Positions 1 through 6,414 of a stretch of DNA of 6,557 bases are shown here, piece after piece; the stretch's first letter is position 1; every line of letters begins with the position of its first letter. The position numbers and the translations under genes were made by a program. Source of the stretch: Bacillota bacterium (lineage in GTDB: Bacteria > Bacillota > Dethiobacteria > DTU022); NCBI GenBank assembly GCA_012510325.1, contig JAAZIG010000143.1, positions 1 through 6,557 of the forward strand, in the 5' to 3' direction. The notes beneath the pieces are model-generated. The model was not told where the DNA came from. It saw nothing but the letters and a program-made list of their open reading frames with translations, and did no database searches.

Positions 1-1084
1 CGATGCCCAGCTCCAGGGCGTTGGTGCTGACCACCATTTTGACGGAGCCCTCGCGCAGCCCCGCCTCGATGGCGCGGCGCTCCTGCGGCAGGTAGCCGCC
101 GCGGTAGCCGCGGATACCGCTGTCCCGGCCGGGCTGCTCCGCCCTGGACTGCTGCAGATAGGTCAGCAGAAGTTCCACCCCGAGGCGGCTGCGGGTAAAG
201 ACGATCGTCTGCACCTTGCACCGGTAGAGCTCTTTTGCCAGCCGCTGCGTTTCCAGAAGGGAGCTCCGCCTGAGCCCGCGCTCCCGGTCGACGACCGGGG
301 GGTTGTAGAAGATGAAGTGCTTCTCCGCCCGGGGCGCCCCGCTGTCGTCGATGAGCGTGACGGGCTCCTCGATGAGCGCTCCGGCCAGCTCGGCGGGGTT
401 GGCGATGGTCGCCGATGAGAGGATGAAGCGGGGGGCGGCCCCGTAGAAGCGGCAGATCCGCTTCAGCCGGCGGATCACATTGGCCACATGGCTGCCGAAA
501 ACGCCGCGGTACTGGTGCATCTCATCGATGACCACATATTTCAGGTTCTGAAACAGCTTCACCCATTTGGTGTGATGGGGCAGGATCCCCGTATGGAGCA
601 TATCCGGGTTGGTGACGACGATATGGCCGCTTTGCCTGATCGCCTGGCGCAGTCCCGGGGCGGTGTCGCCATCGTAGGTCTGGGTGCGCAGATCGAGCTG
701 CAGCCCTCCCGCCAGTGCTCTGAGCTCGGCGACCTGATCCTGCGAGAGCGCCTTCGTCGGGAACAGGTAGAGGGCGCGGCTGTCCCGGTCCTCCAGACAG
801 CTGTTGAGCACCGGAATATTGTAACAGAGGGTTTTTCCCGAGGCTGTCGGGGTGACCACAACGAGGTGCTCCCCCCGGGCGGCCGCCTCGACGGCGGCGG
901 CCTGATGGGAGTAAAGGCGCTCGATCCCCCGGAGCCGCAGCGCCTCCTGAAGGGAAGGGGCGATCGCTTCCGGGAACTCGGCATAGGCGCCCTCCTGCGC
1001 CGGCATTCTCTCCCAGCGGGTCACATTGGCGTTGAAGGCAGGGTCCTCCTGCCACCGGTTGAGCAGCTCTTCCAAAGCAGACAT
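1..1084 (-). CDS. mrfA: DExH-box ATP-dependent helicase, MrfA/YprA family (3' end cut off by window edge)
   Basis: These are the N-terminal 361 codons of a superfamily 2 helicase. The C-terminal part lies beyond the window start. Visible motifs, in order, are a Q-motif-like RLYSHQ (residues 56-61), Walker A TPTASGKT (78-85), motif Ia LFPTKALSQDQ (108-118), Walker B DEMH (187-190), motif III SAT (224-226), motif IV TIVFTRSR (293-300), RGYRGGYLP (325-333) and motif V STNALELG (353-360). The combination of TPTASGKT, a DExH followed by QYRGVFGSHV, and STNALELG is typical of the YprA family with a C-terminal DUF1998 region. Bacillus MrfA in this family works in mitomycin-lesion excision repair. 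Family members usually run to about 750 residues, so roughly half is seen. The ATG start is fixed by an in-frame TAA three codons upstream. A GGAGG lies 13 nt before it, which is long spacing. No convincing promoter was found in the short AT-rich leader (about 1105-1132). No MrfB partner is visible, but the downstream side is outside the window. Confidence 0.9.
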   Translation of the reverse strand, partial: MSALEELLNRWQEDPAFNANVTRWERMPAQEGAYAEFPEAIAPSLQEALRLRGIERLYSHQAAAVEAAARGEHLVVVTPTASGKTLCYNIPVLNSCLEDRDSRALYLFPTKALSQDQVAELRALAGGLQLDLRTQTYDGDTAPGLRQAIRQSGHIVVTNPDMLHTGILPHHTKWVKLFQNLKYVVIDEMHQYRGVFGSHVANVIRRLKRICRFYGAAPRFILSSATIANPAELAGALIEEPVTLIDDSGAPRAEKHFIFYNPPVVDRERGLRRSSLLETQRLAKELYRCKVQTIVFTRSRLGVELLLTYLQQSRAEQPGRDSGIRGYRGGYLPQERRAIEAGLREGSVKMVVSTNALELGI

Positions 1085-1171
1085 TTTCAGTTAACCGCCT
1101 CCAGCATTTAAGGGTACTTATTATTTCGCGGCGGCCTCCGGAAACCCTACCTTTGCCGGGCCCGGGGGCAG

Positions 1172-1193
1172 AAAAAACCCGCCGGGAGGCGGG
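1172..1193 (-). terminator. Rho-independent terminator of mnmG
   Basis: Read on the minus strand, a perfect 6-bp GC stem CCCGCC / GGCGGG with a TCCC loop is followed at once by six T residues. It begins 11 nt after the mnmG stop codon and lies before the helicase leader. It therefore separates mnmG transcription from the helicase gene, at least partly. Confidence 0.88.
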
Positions 1194-1204
1194 GCGCGGT
1201 CTGG

Positions 1205-3103
1205 CTAGGGCTGCTTGCTGATGAGGCTGGGCCGCTCCAGATAGAGGAGCAGCATGGAGATATCCGCCGGAGTAACCCCCTCCATCCGGGAGGCCTGCCC
1301 GACGGTCCCGGGACGGGCCCGGGCCAGTTTTTGTCTCGCTTCCGCCGACAGGTGCAGCGCTTTTTCATAGGCGAAGTGCTCCGGGATCTTCTTGTCGTGG
1401 TGGCGTGCCGCTCTCTCCACAGCGCGCTGCTGTTTTTGGATGTAGCCGCTGTATTTGACCTGGTTTTCCACCTCGCTGAGCGCTCCGGGGGGCAGCGGGG
1501 GCGGCTCAATGCCCTCGAAGTCAAGGAGGCGGCGGTAGCTCACCTCGGGCCGGCGGAGCAGCTCTTCGGCGGTGAGGGGATGCTGCAGCGGCGCGGAGCC
1601 CCACCGGGCCAGCGCCTTTTCGATCGCTTCTCCGGGCAGATAGCGTTTTTTGCGCAGACGCTGCTGTTCACTGTCGACAAAATTCTTTTTTTGGCGGTAC
1701 AGGGCGCAGCGCTCGTCATCGGCCAGGCCGAGACGGCAGCCGATCCCGGTGAGGCGCAGATCGGCATTGTCCTGCCGCAGCAGCAGGCGGTATTCGCTGC
1801 GCGAGGTGAAGATGCGGTAGGGCTCCTCCACATCCCGGGTGATCAGATCGTCGATCATCACCCCGATATACGATTCGCTGCGCTTCAGCAGCAGCGGTTC
1901 CTGCCCTTGAACCTTCCGGGCGGCATTGATCCCGGCGATGAGCCCCTGCGCCGCCGCCTCCTCGTACCCGGTGGTGCCGTTGACCTGTCCGGCGAGGAAA
2001 AGTCCGCTGACAAGCCTGCTTTCCAGGGAGAACTGCAGCTGGGATGGCGGGGCAAAATCATATTCGATGGCATAGGCGGGGCGGATAATCTCCACCCGCT
2101 CCAGCCCGGGGATCGTTCGCAGCAGCTGCTCCTGAATATCGGGCGGCAGGCCCGTGGAGAGCCCCTGCAGGTAGAGCTCGTCGGTGTCGGGACCTTCGGG
2201 CTCCAGGAAAACAGGATGGCGCTCCCGCTCGGCGAAGCGGACAATCTTGTCCTCGATGGAGGGGCAATAGCGGGGCCCCTTCACGGGGCCGCTGCTGTAC
2301 GGCTGTGCCTCCGCCAAATTTTCACGGATGATGCGGTGGGTCTCGGCGTTGGTATAGCTCTGCCAGCAGGGCAGCTGCTCCTCGGGAACCGCTCCGCTCA
2401 GAAAGGAGAAGGGCGGGGCCCCGGGATCGCCGCACACCGGCTTGAGCTTGCCAAAATCGACGCTGCGCCGGTGCACCCGGGGCGGGGTTCCGGTCTTGAA
2501 GCGCTCCAGAGAAACGCCGAGCTGCTGCAGGTTTTCCGCCAGGGCGACCGCCGGGAGCAGCCCGCCGGGGGCAAAGTCGTGACCCCGGGTTCCGAAAAAG
2601 ATCTTGGAGCGCAGGTAGACCCCGCCGGCAAGAATGACCGTGCGGGCGGGATAGAAGGTGCCGCTGTGTCCGCGCACGCCTGTTGTCCGGCCCTCTGCCA
2701 CGGTGATCTCCTCGACCAGATCCTCGCGCAGAAAAAGATTGGGCTCGCCCTCGAGAACGCGGCGCATGTTCTGCTGGTAGCCGGCCCTGTCGACCTGTGC
2801 CCGCAGTGCCTGCACCGCCGGCCCCTTGGCCGTGTTCAGCAGGCGCATCTGCAGCAGGTTGCGGTCGGCGTTGCGCGCCATTTCGCCGCCCAGAGCGTCG
2901 ATCTCGCGCACCAGATGCCCCTTCCCCGGACCGCCCAGGGAGGGGTTGCAGGCCAGCGCGGCGACAAGATCGAGATTGAGCGAGAGAAGGAGCGTGCGGC
3001 AGCCGAGCCTTGCGGCAGCCAGAGCCGCTTCGCAGCCGGCGTGGCCCGCTCCGATGACCGCGACATCATATTTTGTTACTGTTGGGGAATAGCGCTGCTC
3101 CAT
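1205..3103 (-). CDS. mnmG: tRNA uridine-5-carboxymethylaminomethyl(34) synthesis enzyme MnmG (GidA)
   Basis: MnmG is the FAD- and NADH-dependent partner of MnmE. Together they install the (carboxymethyl)aminomethyl group on wobble U34 of certain tRNAs in the cytoplasm. The 632-residue product is of normal family length (about 620-630) and complete. It shows the FAD dinucleotide-binding motif GAGHAGCEAALAAARLG (18-34), CNPSLGGPGKGHLVREIDALGG-type sequence around Cys52, FKTGTPPR (202-209) and PRYCPSIEDK around Cys280. It also shows RPAYAIEYDF (341-350), LAGQVNGTTGYEEAAAQG (370-387), a MIDDLITR...FTSRSEYRLLLR block (416-443) and the C-terminal helical domain ending in GQASRMEGVTPADIS. Both conserved cysteines are present. 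The region near residues 160-185 (AGGVYLRSKIFFG, then PGGLLPA) departs from the proteobacterial TGTFL.G.I.IG form but resembles clostridial versions as I recall them. GGGAGG (3111-3116) lies 7 nt before the ATG. The gene has its own promoter and terminator. In many bacteria mnmG sits with mnmE and rsmG; here its neighbours are nadE and a helicase. Confidence 0.97.
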   Translation of the reverse strand: MEQRYSPTVTKYDVAVIGAGHAGCEAALAAARLGCRTLLLSLNLDLVAALACNPSLGGPGKGHLVREIDALGGEMARNADRNLLQMRLLNTAKGPAVQALRAQVDRAGYQQNMRRVLEGEPNLFLREDLVEEITVAEGRTTGVRGHSGTFYPARTVILAGGVYLRSKIFFGTRGHDFAPGGLLPAVALAENLQQLGVSLERFKTGTPPRVHRRSVDFGKLKPVCGDPGAPPFSFLSGAVPEEQLPCWQSYTNAETHRIIRENLAEAQPYSSGPVKGPRYCPSIEDKIVRFAERERHPVFLEPEGPDTDELYLQGLSTGLPPDIQEQLLRTIPGLERVEIIRPAYAIEYDFAPPSQLQFSLESRLVSGLFLAGQVNGTTGYEEAAAQGLIAGINAARKVQGQEPLLLKRSESYIGVMIDDLITRDVEEPYRIFTSRSEYRLLLRQDNADLRLTGIGCRLGLADDERCALYRQKKNFVDSEQQRLRKKRYLPGEAIEKALARWGSAPLQHPLTAEELLRRPEVSYRRLLDFEGIEPPPLPPGALSEVENQVKYSGYIQKQQRAVERAARHHDKKIPEHFAYEKALHLSAEARQKLARARPGTVGQASRMEGVTPADISMLLLYLERPSLISKQP

Positions 3104-3141
3104 CGATGGACCTCCCTCGCTGAGCTGATGGCAACGTCTAA

Positions 3142-3171
3142 ATTATAACCCAGGGCCGGGGGGTGCTTCAA
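3142..3171 (-). promoter_or_regulatory. Sigma-A type promoter for mnmG
   Basis: On the minus strand a -35 box TTGAAG (3166-3171) is followed, after 18 bp, by a perfect TATAAT -10 box (3142-3147). Transcription would begin near 3135, giving a leader of roughly 30 nt that contains GGGAGG 7 nt before the mnmG ATG. The promoter sits in the 82-bp gap after the nadE stop. No terminator is visible in that gap, so read-through from nadE is also possible. Confidence 0.75.
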
Positions 3172-3185
3172 GGGAAGGGGGGCGC

Positions 3186-4802
3186 TCAGCCGTCGTGCCG
3201 GTAGGCCAGGGGGGTGCTCCGCCGGTTGAGACCGCTGATCACCCGCAGCGCCGGAGCGGCCTGGCGGCGCTTATGCTCCGCCCTCTCGACGAGGGTGAGC
3301 ACCCGGCTGACCACGGCGGCATCGTAACCCTCGGCGACGATCTCTTCATCTGAGAGCGCTTCGTCGAGGTAGAGTTGCAAAATAGGATCGAGGATGCTGT
3401 ACGGCGGGAGGGAATCCTCGTCCAGCTGATCGGGGCGCAGCTCGGCGGAGGGGGGCTTGGTGATGGTTCGCTCGGGGATGACCGCCCCCTGACGGCGGTT
3501 GATCTCCCGGGCCAGCTCGTACACGGTCAACTTGGGCAGATCGGCCAGCACCGCCAGGGCACCGGCCATATCGCCGTAGAGAGTGCAGTAGCCCACCGCC
3601 AGCTCCGAGCGGTTTCCCGTCGTCAGGAGCAGGCGCCGCTCCCGGTTGGCCAGGAGCATTAAAATATTGCCCCTGATGCGGGCCTGCAGGTTCTCCTCGG
3701 CCAGATCCAGCTCCGGCTCGCCGGAGCGGTTGAGCTTCTCCAGATAGGCGTGCAAAAATGGGGTGATCGGAACTGTCTGCGTCTCGATATCCAGATTCTT
3801 CGCCAGAACGCGGGCGTCCTCCAGGCTGTGGGGGGGGGAGTAAGGCGAAGGCAGAAGCACTCCCAGCACATTCTCCGGCCCCAGCGCTTCCGCAGCCAGA
3901 GCTGCGGTGACCGCCGAATCGAGTCCTCCGCTCAGCCCCAGAACGGCTTTTTGAAAACCGTTTTTCGAAAAGTAATCCCTGATCCCCAGCGAGAGGGCTT
4001 CGTTGAGCGTGGCGATCCCTTCCCCGGCGGCAGGGTGCTGTTCCGCTGCCGGGGCGAAGAGGGCGTCGCCGGGGAGGTAGGCGATCTCCTCGCCGAAAGA
4101 GGCGGCGCGGTGCAGCAACTCGCCGCGGTTGTTAAAGGCCAGGGAGGCTCCGTCGAAAACAAACTCGCCGCTGCCGCCGACCAGGTTGACCACCAGCAGG
4201 GCGCTGCGCCTTTTTTTGGAGAGAGCGGCGGCGGCCTTTTCCCGCTGCTTCTGACAGCGGTAGCGGTACGGGGAGGCGACGGGGTTGACCAGCAGGAGCT
4301 GCTTCTCCTTCGGGCGCCGCCGGAGCAGCGCTTTCCCCCTGCCGGGCTGCAGGATGCTCTCGCCGGTTACGACCGCCATCGCCAGCTCGCCCCACCGCTC
4401 GTAAGCGCTCCGCCCGCCGGGGGAGAAATAGCGCTCCTCCCTGAAGGGGAGCCTGTTCTCCAGGGCTGCCTTGGGATAGACGGCCGCCACGGTCCCCTTC
4501 TCGAGCAAAAGGACGGCGTTGTAGAGCTCGCCCTCAAGGCGGTAGGCTGTCCCCAGGAGCATCGCCGTGGCGGAGGCGGCCGTGAGCGGGGCCAGCTCCT
4601 GCCGGATCAGGCGCTCCGCTGTGGCGGTGAAGCTGCTGTAGCGCAGCAGATCCTGCGGCGGCCCGCCGGCGAGAGCCATCTCCGGAAAGATGACCAGCCC
4701 GGCACCCGCCGCCTGCGCCTCTTCGTAAAAGCGCCTGATTGTGGCGGCGTTTTTTTTCAGCGCACCAGCGGCGGGATTGATCTGGGCGAGGGCGAAGAGC
4801 AT
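3186..4802 (-). CDS. nadE: NAD+ synthetase, two-domain (NadE) with a degenerate glutaminase domain
   Basis: NadE catalyses the last step of NAD synthesis: ATP-dependent amidation of nicotinic acid adenine dinucleotide. The 538-residue product has an N-terminal nitrilase-fold glutaminase domain (about 1-260) and a C-terminal ATP-pyrophosphatase synthetase domain (about 265-538). The synthetase half looks fully active: GLSGGLDS P-loop (289-296), LPSPYSPPHSLEDA (317-330), AEENLQARIRGNI (368-380), TTGNRSELAVGYCTLYGDMAG (394-414), TKPPSAELRPDQ.D.DSLPPY (448-468) and KRRQAAP (511-517). In the glutaminase half, triad residues Glu41 (FPEMAL) and Lys111 (YPKAAL) are seen. The usual catalytic Cys (in the ICED motif) is Gly147 in VVTGES, codon GGC at 4362-4364. 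The NQVGGQDE motif reads NLVGGSGE (206-213). The enzyme is therefore probably ammonia-dependent despite its two-domain form (inference). AGGAGGG (4809-4815) lies 6 nt before the ATG. A strong promoter and an inverted repeat lie upstream. Confidence 0.94.
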   Translation of the reverse strand: MLFALAQINPAAGALKKNAATIRRFYEEAQAAGAGLVIFPEMALAGGPPQDLLRYSSFTATAERLIRQELAPLTAASATAMLLGTAYRLEGELYNAVLLLEKGTVAAVYPKAALENRLPFREERYFSPGGRSAYERWGELAMAVVTGESILQPGRGKALLRRRPKEKQLLLVNPVASPYRYRCQKQREKAAAALSKKRRSALLVVNLVGGSGEFVFDGASLAFNNRGELLHRAASFGEEIAYLPGDALFAPAAEQHPAAGEGIATLNEALSLGIRDYFSKNGFQKAVLGLSGGLDSAVTAALAAEALGPENVLGVLLPSPYSPPHSLEDARVLAKNLDIETQTVPITPFLHAYLEKLNRSGEPELDLAEENLQARIRGNILMLLANRERRLLLTTGNRSELAVGYCTLYGDMAGALAVLADLPKLTVYELAREINRRQGAVIPERTITKPPSAELRPDQLDEDSLPPYSILDPILQLYLDEALSDEEIVAEGYDAAVVSRVLTLVERAEHKRRQAAPALRVISGLNRRSTPLAYRHDG

Positions 4803-4824
4803 CGTGATCCCTCCTGAAGGAAAA

Positions 4825-4855
4825 GCTCACGGTAAGCTGTATTGTGTCCGTGAGC
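4825..4855. repeat. Perfect 8-bp inverted repeat in the nadE leader, possible operator or mRNA hairpin
   Basis: The arms GCTCACGG (4825-4832) and CCGTGAGC (4848-4855) are perfect complements separated by 15 nt, with centres 23 bp apart (about two helical turns). The repeat lies downstream of the predicted nadE start of transcription (about 4876) and ends 9 nt before the AGGAGGG. It could be a dimeric repressor site acting as a roadblock, or an RNA stem near the ribosome binding site. On the nadE strand four T residues follow the stem, too few for a convincing terminator. No specific regulator (such as NiaR or NrtR) can be assigned from sequence alone. Confidence 0.6.
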
Positions 4856-4882
4856 GTCTCATAAATAGATTATTCTGGAAGC

Positions 4883-4912
4883 ATTATAGCCTCTCCGGGG
4901 CGGTCAAGTCAA
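4883..4912 (-). promoter_or_regulatory. Strong sigma-A type promoter for nadE
   Basis: On the minus strand TTGACT (4907-4912, five of six matches to TTGACA) is followed, after 18 bp, by a perfect TATAAT (4883-4888). The predicted start near 4876 gives a leader of about 73 nt containing the inverted repeat and the ribosome binding site. A second overlapping TTGACC, shifted by 5 bp, would leave only a 13-bp spacer and is unlikely to be used. Confidence 0.82.
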
Positions 4913-4928
4913 GTTTTCCCGCAACCCA

Positions 4929-4944
4929 CCCGCCTTCAGGCGGG
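4929..4944. repeat. Short GC palindrome upstream of the nadE promoter
   Basis: CCCGCC (4929-4934) and GGCGGG (4939-4944) flank TTCA, giving a 16-bp near-palindrome in which the outermost loop T and A can also pair. It lies 16 bp upstream of the nadE -35 box in the 273-bp divergent intergenic region. No T-tract follows on either strand, so it is not an intrinsic terminator. It could be an operator or a chance product of high GC. The rest of 4945-5062 holds no feature I can support, and no clear promoter for the rightward gene was found. Confidence 0.35.
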
Positions 4945-5075
4945 GCCGGTGAACGGAGCCGGGGAAAAATCCGGGGGCGGGGAGCAGGAAGGGGGCCCTG
5001 CCCTGGCGAAAAGTTGATCCGGTAACGATCACACGCCGGCGCAATCCGCGCGCTTCGGAGACAGGGGGATCGATC

Positions 5076-6101
5076 ATGGAGCCGGACCGGTCCGGGAACA
5101 AAACAGGCCTCAGGCGCCTGGTTGCTCTGGTGCTGCTCTGCCTTTTTGCCGGGATTTTGCTTCTCGCAGGCGGTTGGCATGAGCTGAACGACGGCGGGGG
5201 CGAAAAAGTCGGCGCCATCGTTCAGCTTTTGCAGCGTCTGAGCGGTCTTGACGGCGGCCGCCCCGCTCCCCCCGGGGAGGGTCTCCTGGAGGTTCACTTT
5301 ATCGACGTGGGGCAGGGGGAGGCCGCCCTCATCCTGACGCCGCAGGGCCGGAGCATCCTCATTGATGGCGGCACGGCCGGCGCCGGGGAGGCGGTTCTTC
5401 GCTACCTCGACGAAAAAGGGGTCTCCCGGATCGATCTTCTCGTGGGCACCCACCCCCATGAAGACCATATCGGCGGTTTGGTCGCCGTTTTGGAGAACAT
5501 TCCTGTCAGCCGGGTTATCGACAGCGGCCGGATCCATACTTCTCTGACCTACGAACGGTATCTCACTCTCATCGAAGAGAAGGGGATCCCCTTTGAACTC
5601 GGCCGCGCCGGCAGAAGGCTTACCCTCGATTCCACAGTTGAGCTGACCGTGCTGCACCCCGGGCCTGCTGTCGAGAGCAGCAGCCTCAACAACAGCTCCG
5701 TGGTGCTCCGGCTCATCTGCGGCGAGGTCGAGTTTCTCTTCACCGGCGATATCGAGGCGGAGGCGGAAGGGGCGATCCTCGAGCGGGGCTACCGCAGCGG
5801 AGCCCCGTCGCTGGTGCTCCAGGTGGCCCACCACGGCAGCAGCAGCTCCTCCACCGCCGCATTTCTGGAAGTGGTCGCTCCGGATTTCGCGGTCATCTCC
5901 GCAGGAAGGGACAATGTTTACGGACATCCGCACGCAGAGGTGCTTGAGCGGCTCGCTGACGCCGGCGCCGCGATCTACCGCACCGATCTGCAGGGCAGCA
6001 TCGTCATCACCACCGACGGCGGCAGCGTCGCTGTGGAGTGCTCCTCCGGCAGCTCCGGCAGCGCCGGGGGGCGGAAGGGGGTGAGCTTATGCGGGCGGTA
6101 A
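5076..6101 (+). CDS. Membrane-anchored ComEC/Rec2-type metallo-beta-lactamase-fold hydrolase
   Basis: The 341-residue protein starts with a charged stretch and one hydrophobic segment (about 14-33), which suggests an N-terminal anchor or uncleaved signal. The metallo-beta-lactamase domain then faces outward (about 70-320). Motifs include FIDVGQGEAALI (75-86), LIDGG with Asp97, the metal-binding HPHEDH (126-131), a NNSSVVLRL stretch (205-213), FTGD with Asp225, AHHGS with His252 and His253, and YGHPH (282-286). This is the domain found at the C-terminus of the competence protein ComEC. Here it stands alone, without the multi-spanning channel, so a role in DNA uptake cannot be assumed; an extracellular nuclease or phosphoesterase is possible. 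All metal ligands look intact, so it is probably catalytic. Cys22 sits in LVLLC, which is a poor lipobox. The start is supported by AGGGGG 7 nt upstream. The stop overlaps the next gene by 13 nt. The low-complexity tail (323-341) may be dispensable. Confidence 0.9.
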   Translation: MEPDRSGNKTGLRRLVALVLLCLFAGILLLAGGWHELNDGGGEKVGAIVQLLQRLSGLDGGRPAPPGEGLLEVHFIDVGQGEAALILTPQGRSILIDGGTAGAGEAVLRYLDEKGVSRIDLLVGTHPHEDHIGGLVAVLENIPVSRVIDSGRIHTSLTYERYLTLIEEKGIPFELGRAGRRLTLDSTVELTVLHPGPAVESSSLNNSSVVLRLICGEVEFLFTGDIEAEAEGAILERGYRSGAPSLVLQVAHHGSSSSSTAAFLEVVAPDFAVISAGRDNVYGHPHAEVLERLADAGAAIYRTDLQGSIVITTDGGSVAVECSSGSSGSAGGRKGVSLCGR

Positions 6102-6307
6102 TTGACCGCATCACCGAGGGCCGGGCCCTGTTGCTTTGCGGCGATGAGGAGATTCCCGTGGAGCTGCCCCGGGAGCTGCTTCCTCCCGGCGCCGCCGAGG
6201 GGGATATCCTCGCCGTTTCCCTCCAGATCGACCATCAGGCCACGGCGGAGCAGCGCAAAAAGATCGAGCGGCTCCTCGGGAGGCTGACCGGGGAGCCGGA
6301 GCAGTAG
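6089..6307 (+). CDS. DUF3006 family small protein
   Basis: This 72-residue acidic protein matches the DUF3006 pattern: it opens MRAVIDRITEG, continues with short strands (RALLLCGDEEIPVELPRELLP), a GAAEGDIL turn (34-41), then a charged C-terminal helix (51-67). Its function is unknown. Such genes commonly follow ComEC-like metallo-beta-lactamase genes in Firmicutes, as here. The start at 6089 was preferred to an in-frame ATG at 6038. It directly follows AAGGGGGTGA with 4 nt spacing, and the family begins with the M(K/R)AVIDRI sequence. The upstream extra 17 residues are an arginine-rich shadow of the preceding gene. The 13-nt overlap suggests translational coupling with the hydrolase. The TAG stop lies inside a 10-bp hairpin. 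Confidence 0.88.
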   Translation: MRAVIDRITEGRALLLCGDEEIPVELPRELLPPGAAEGDILAVSLQIDHQATAEQRKKIERLLGRLTGEPEQ

Positions 6308-6404
6308 AGCCGCCGGCTCTACTGGGGATAGAGCGCCTGCATCTAGCATCGCCTGCGGTGGTTTCCGGGGCACCGCCCCGGTTTGGCTCGAGCCTTTTTC
6401 CCGC
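6302..6404 (+). other. Structure-rich 3' tail with overlapping hairpins between DUF3006 and the terminator
   Basis: CAGTAGAGCC (6302-6311) and GGCTCTACTG (6315-6324) form a perfect 10-bp stem over the DUF3006 stop codon. GCTCTA (6316-6321) can instead pair with TAGAGC (6329-6334). Further on, CCGGGGC (6365-6371) pairs with GCCCCGG (6375-6381), which competes with GCGGTG (6355-6360) pairing to CACCGC (6371-6376). A GGCTCGAGCC palindrome (6385-6394) is followed by five T residues. None of the first hairpins has a proper T-tract. High GC makes some of this expected by chance. It may protect the mRNA 3' end or be a small RNA from the 3' untranslated region. Confidence 0.4.
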
Positions 6405-6414
6405 AAAAGATCGG

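Noticed and set aside
1331..3148. 605-codon plus-strand open frame antisense to mnmG.
   Set aside because: It is a shadow of the high-GC mnmG gene, whose protein is unmistakable. The antisense product shows no recognisable family motifs and is rich in shadow-type composition.
3750..4817. 355-codon plus-strand open frame antisense to nadE.
   Set aside because: nadE is strongly supported on the other strand by the ATP-pyrophosphatase motifs. The antisense frame is explained by GC-rich codon third positions.
5013..5075. Promoter for the hydrolase gene using TTGATC (5013-5018).
   Set aside because: No acceptable -10 box lies 16-18 bp downstream; the region there is GC-rich.
5106..5174. Lipoprotein signal in the hydrolase (Cys22 in LVLLC).
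   Set aside because: The residue before the Cys is Leu rather than Gly, Ala or Ser, and the hydrophobic segment continues well past it, which fits a membrane anchor better.
4884..5933. 349-codon minus-strand open frame antisense to the metallo-beta-lactamase gene and crossing the divergent promoter region.
   Set aside because: It overlaps the clear nadE promoter and a hydrolase with all metal ligands conserved. No domain is recognisable in it.
6038..6088. Upstream in-frame ATG that would extend the DUF3006 protein by 17 residues.
   Set aside because: The extension is arginine-rich, overlaps the hydrolase coding end, and the ATG at 6089 has a much better ribosome binding site and matches the family's usual N-terminus.
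6316..6347. tRNA-like stretch: a D-arm-like GCTC...GATAGAGC followed by CCTGC and a loop with CTA in the anticodon position, suggesting an amber-reading tRNA.
   Set aside because: The 3' side of the anticodon stem does not pair with CCTGC, there is no proper T-arm with a 7-nt loop (only the GGCTCGAGCC palindrome), and no acceptor stem can be formed.
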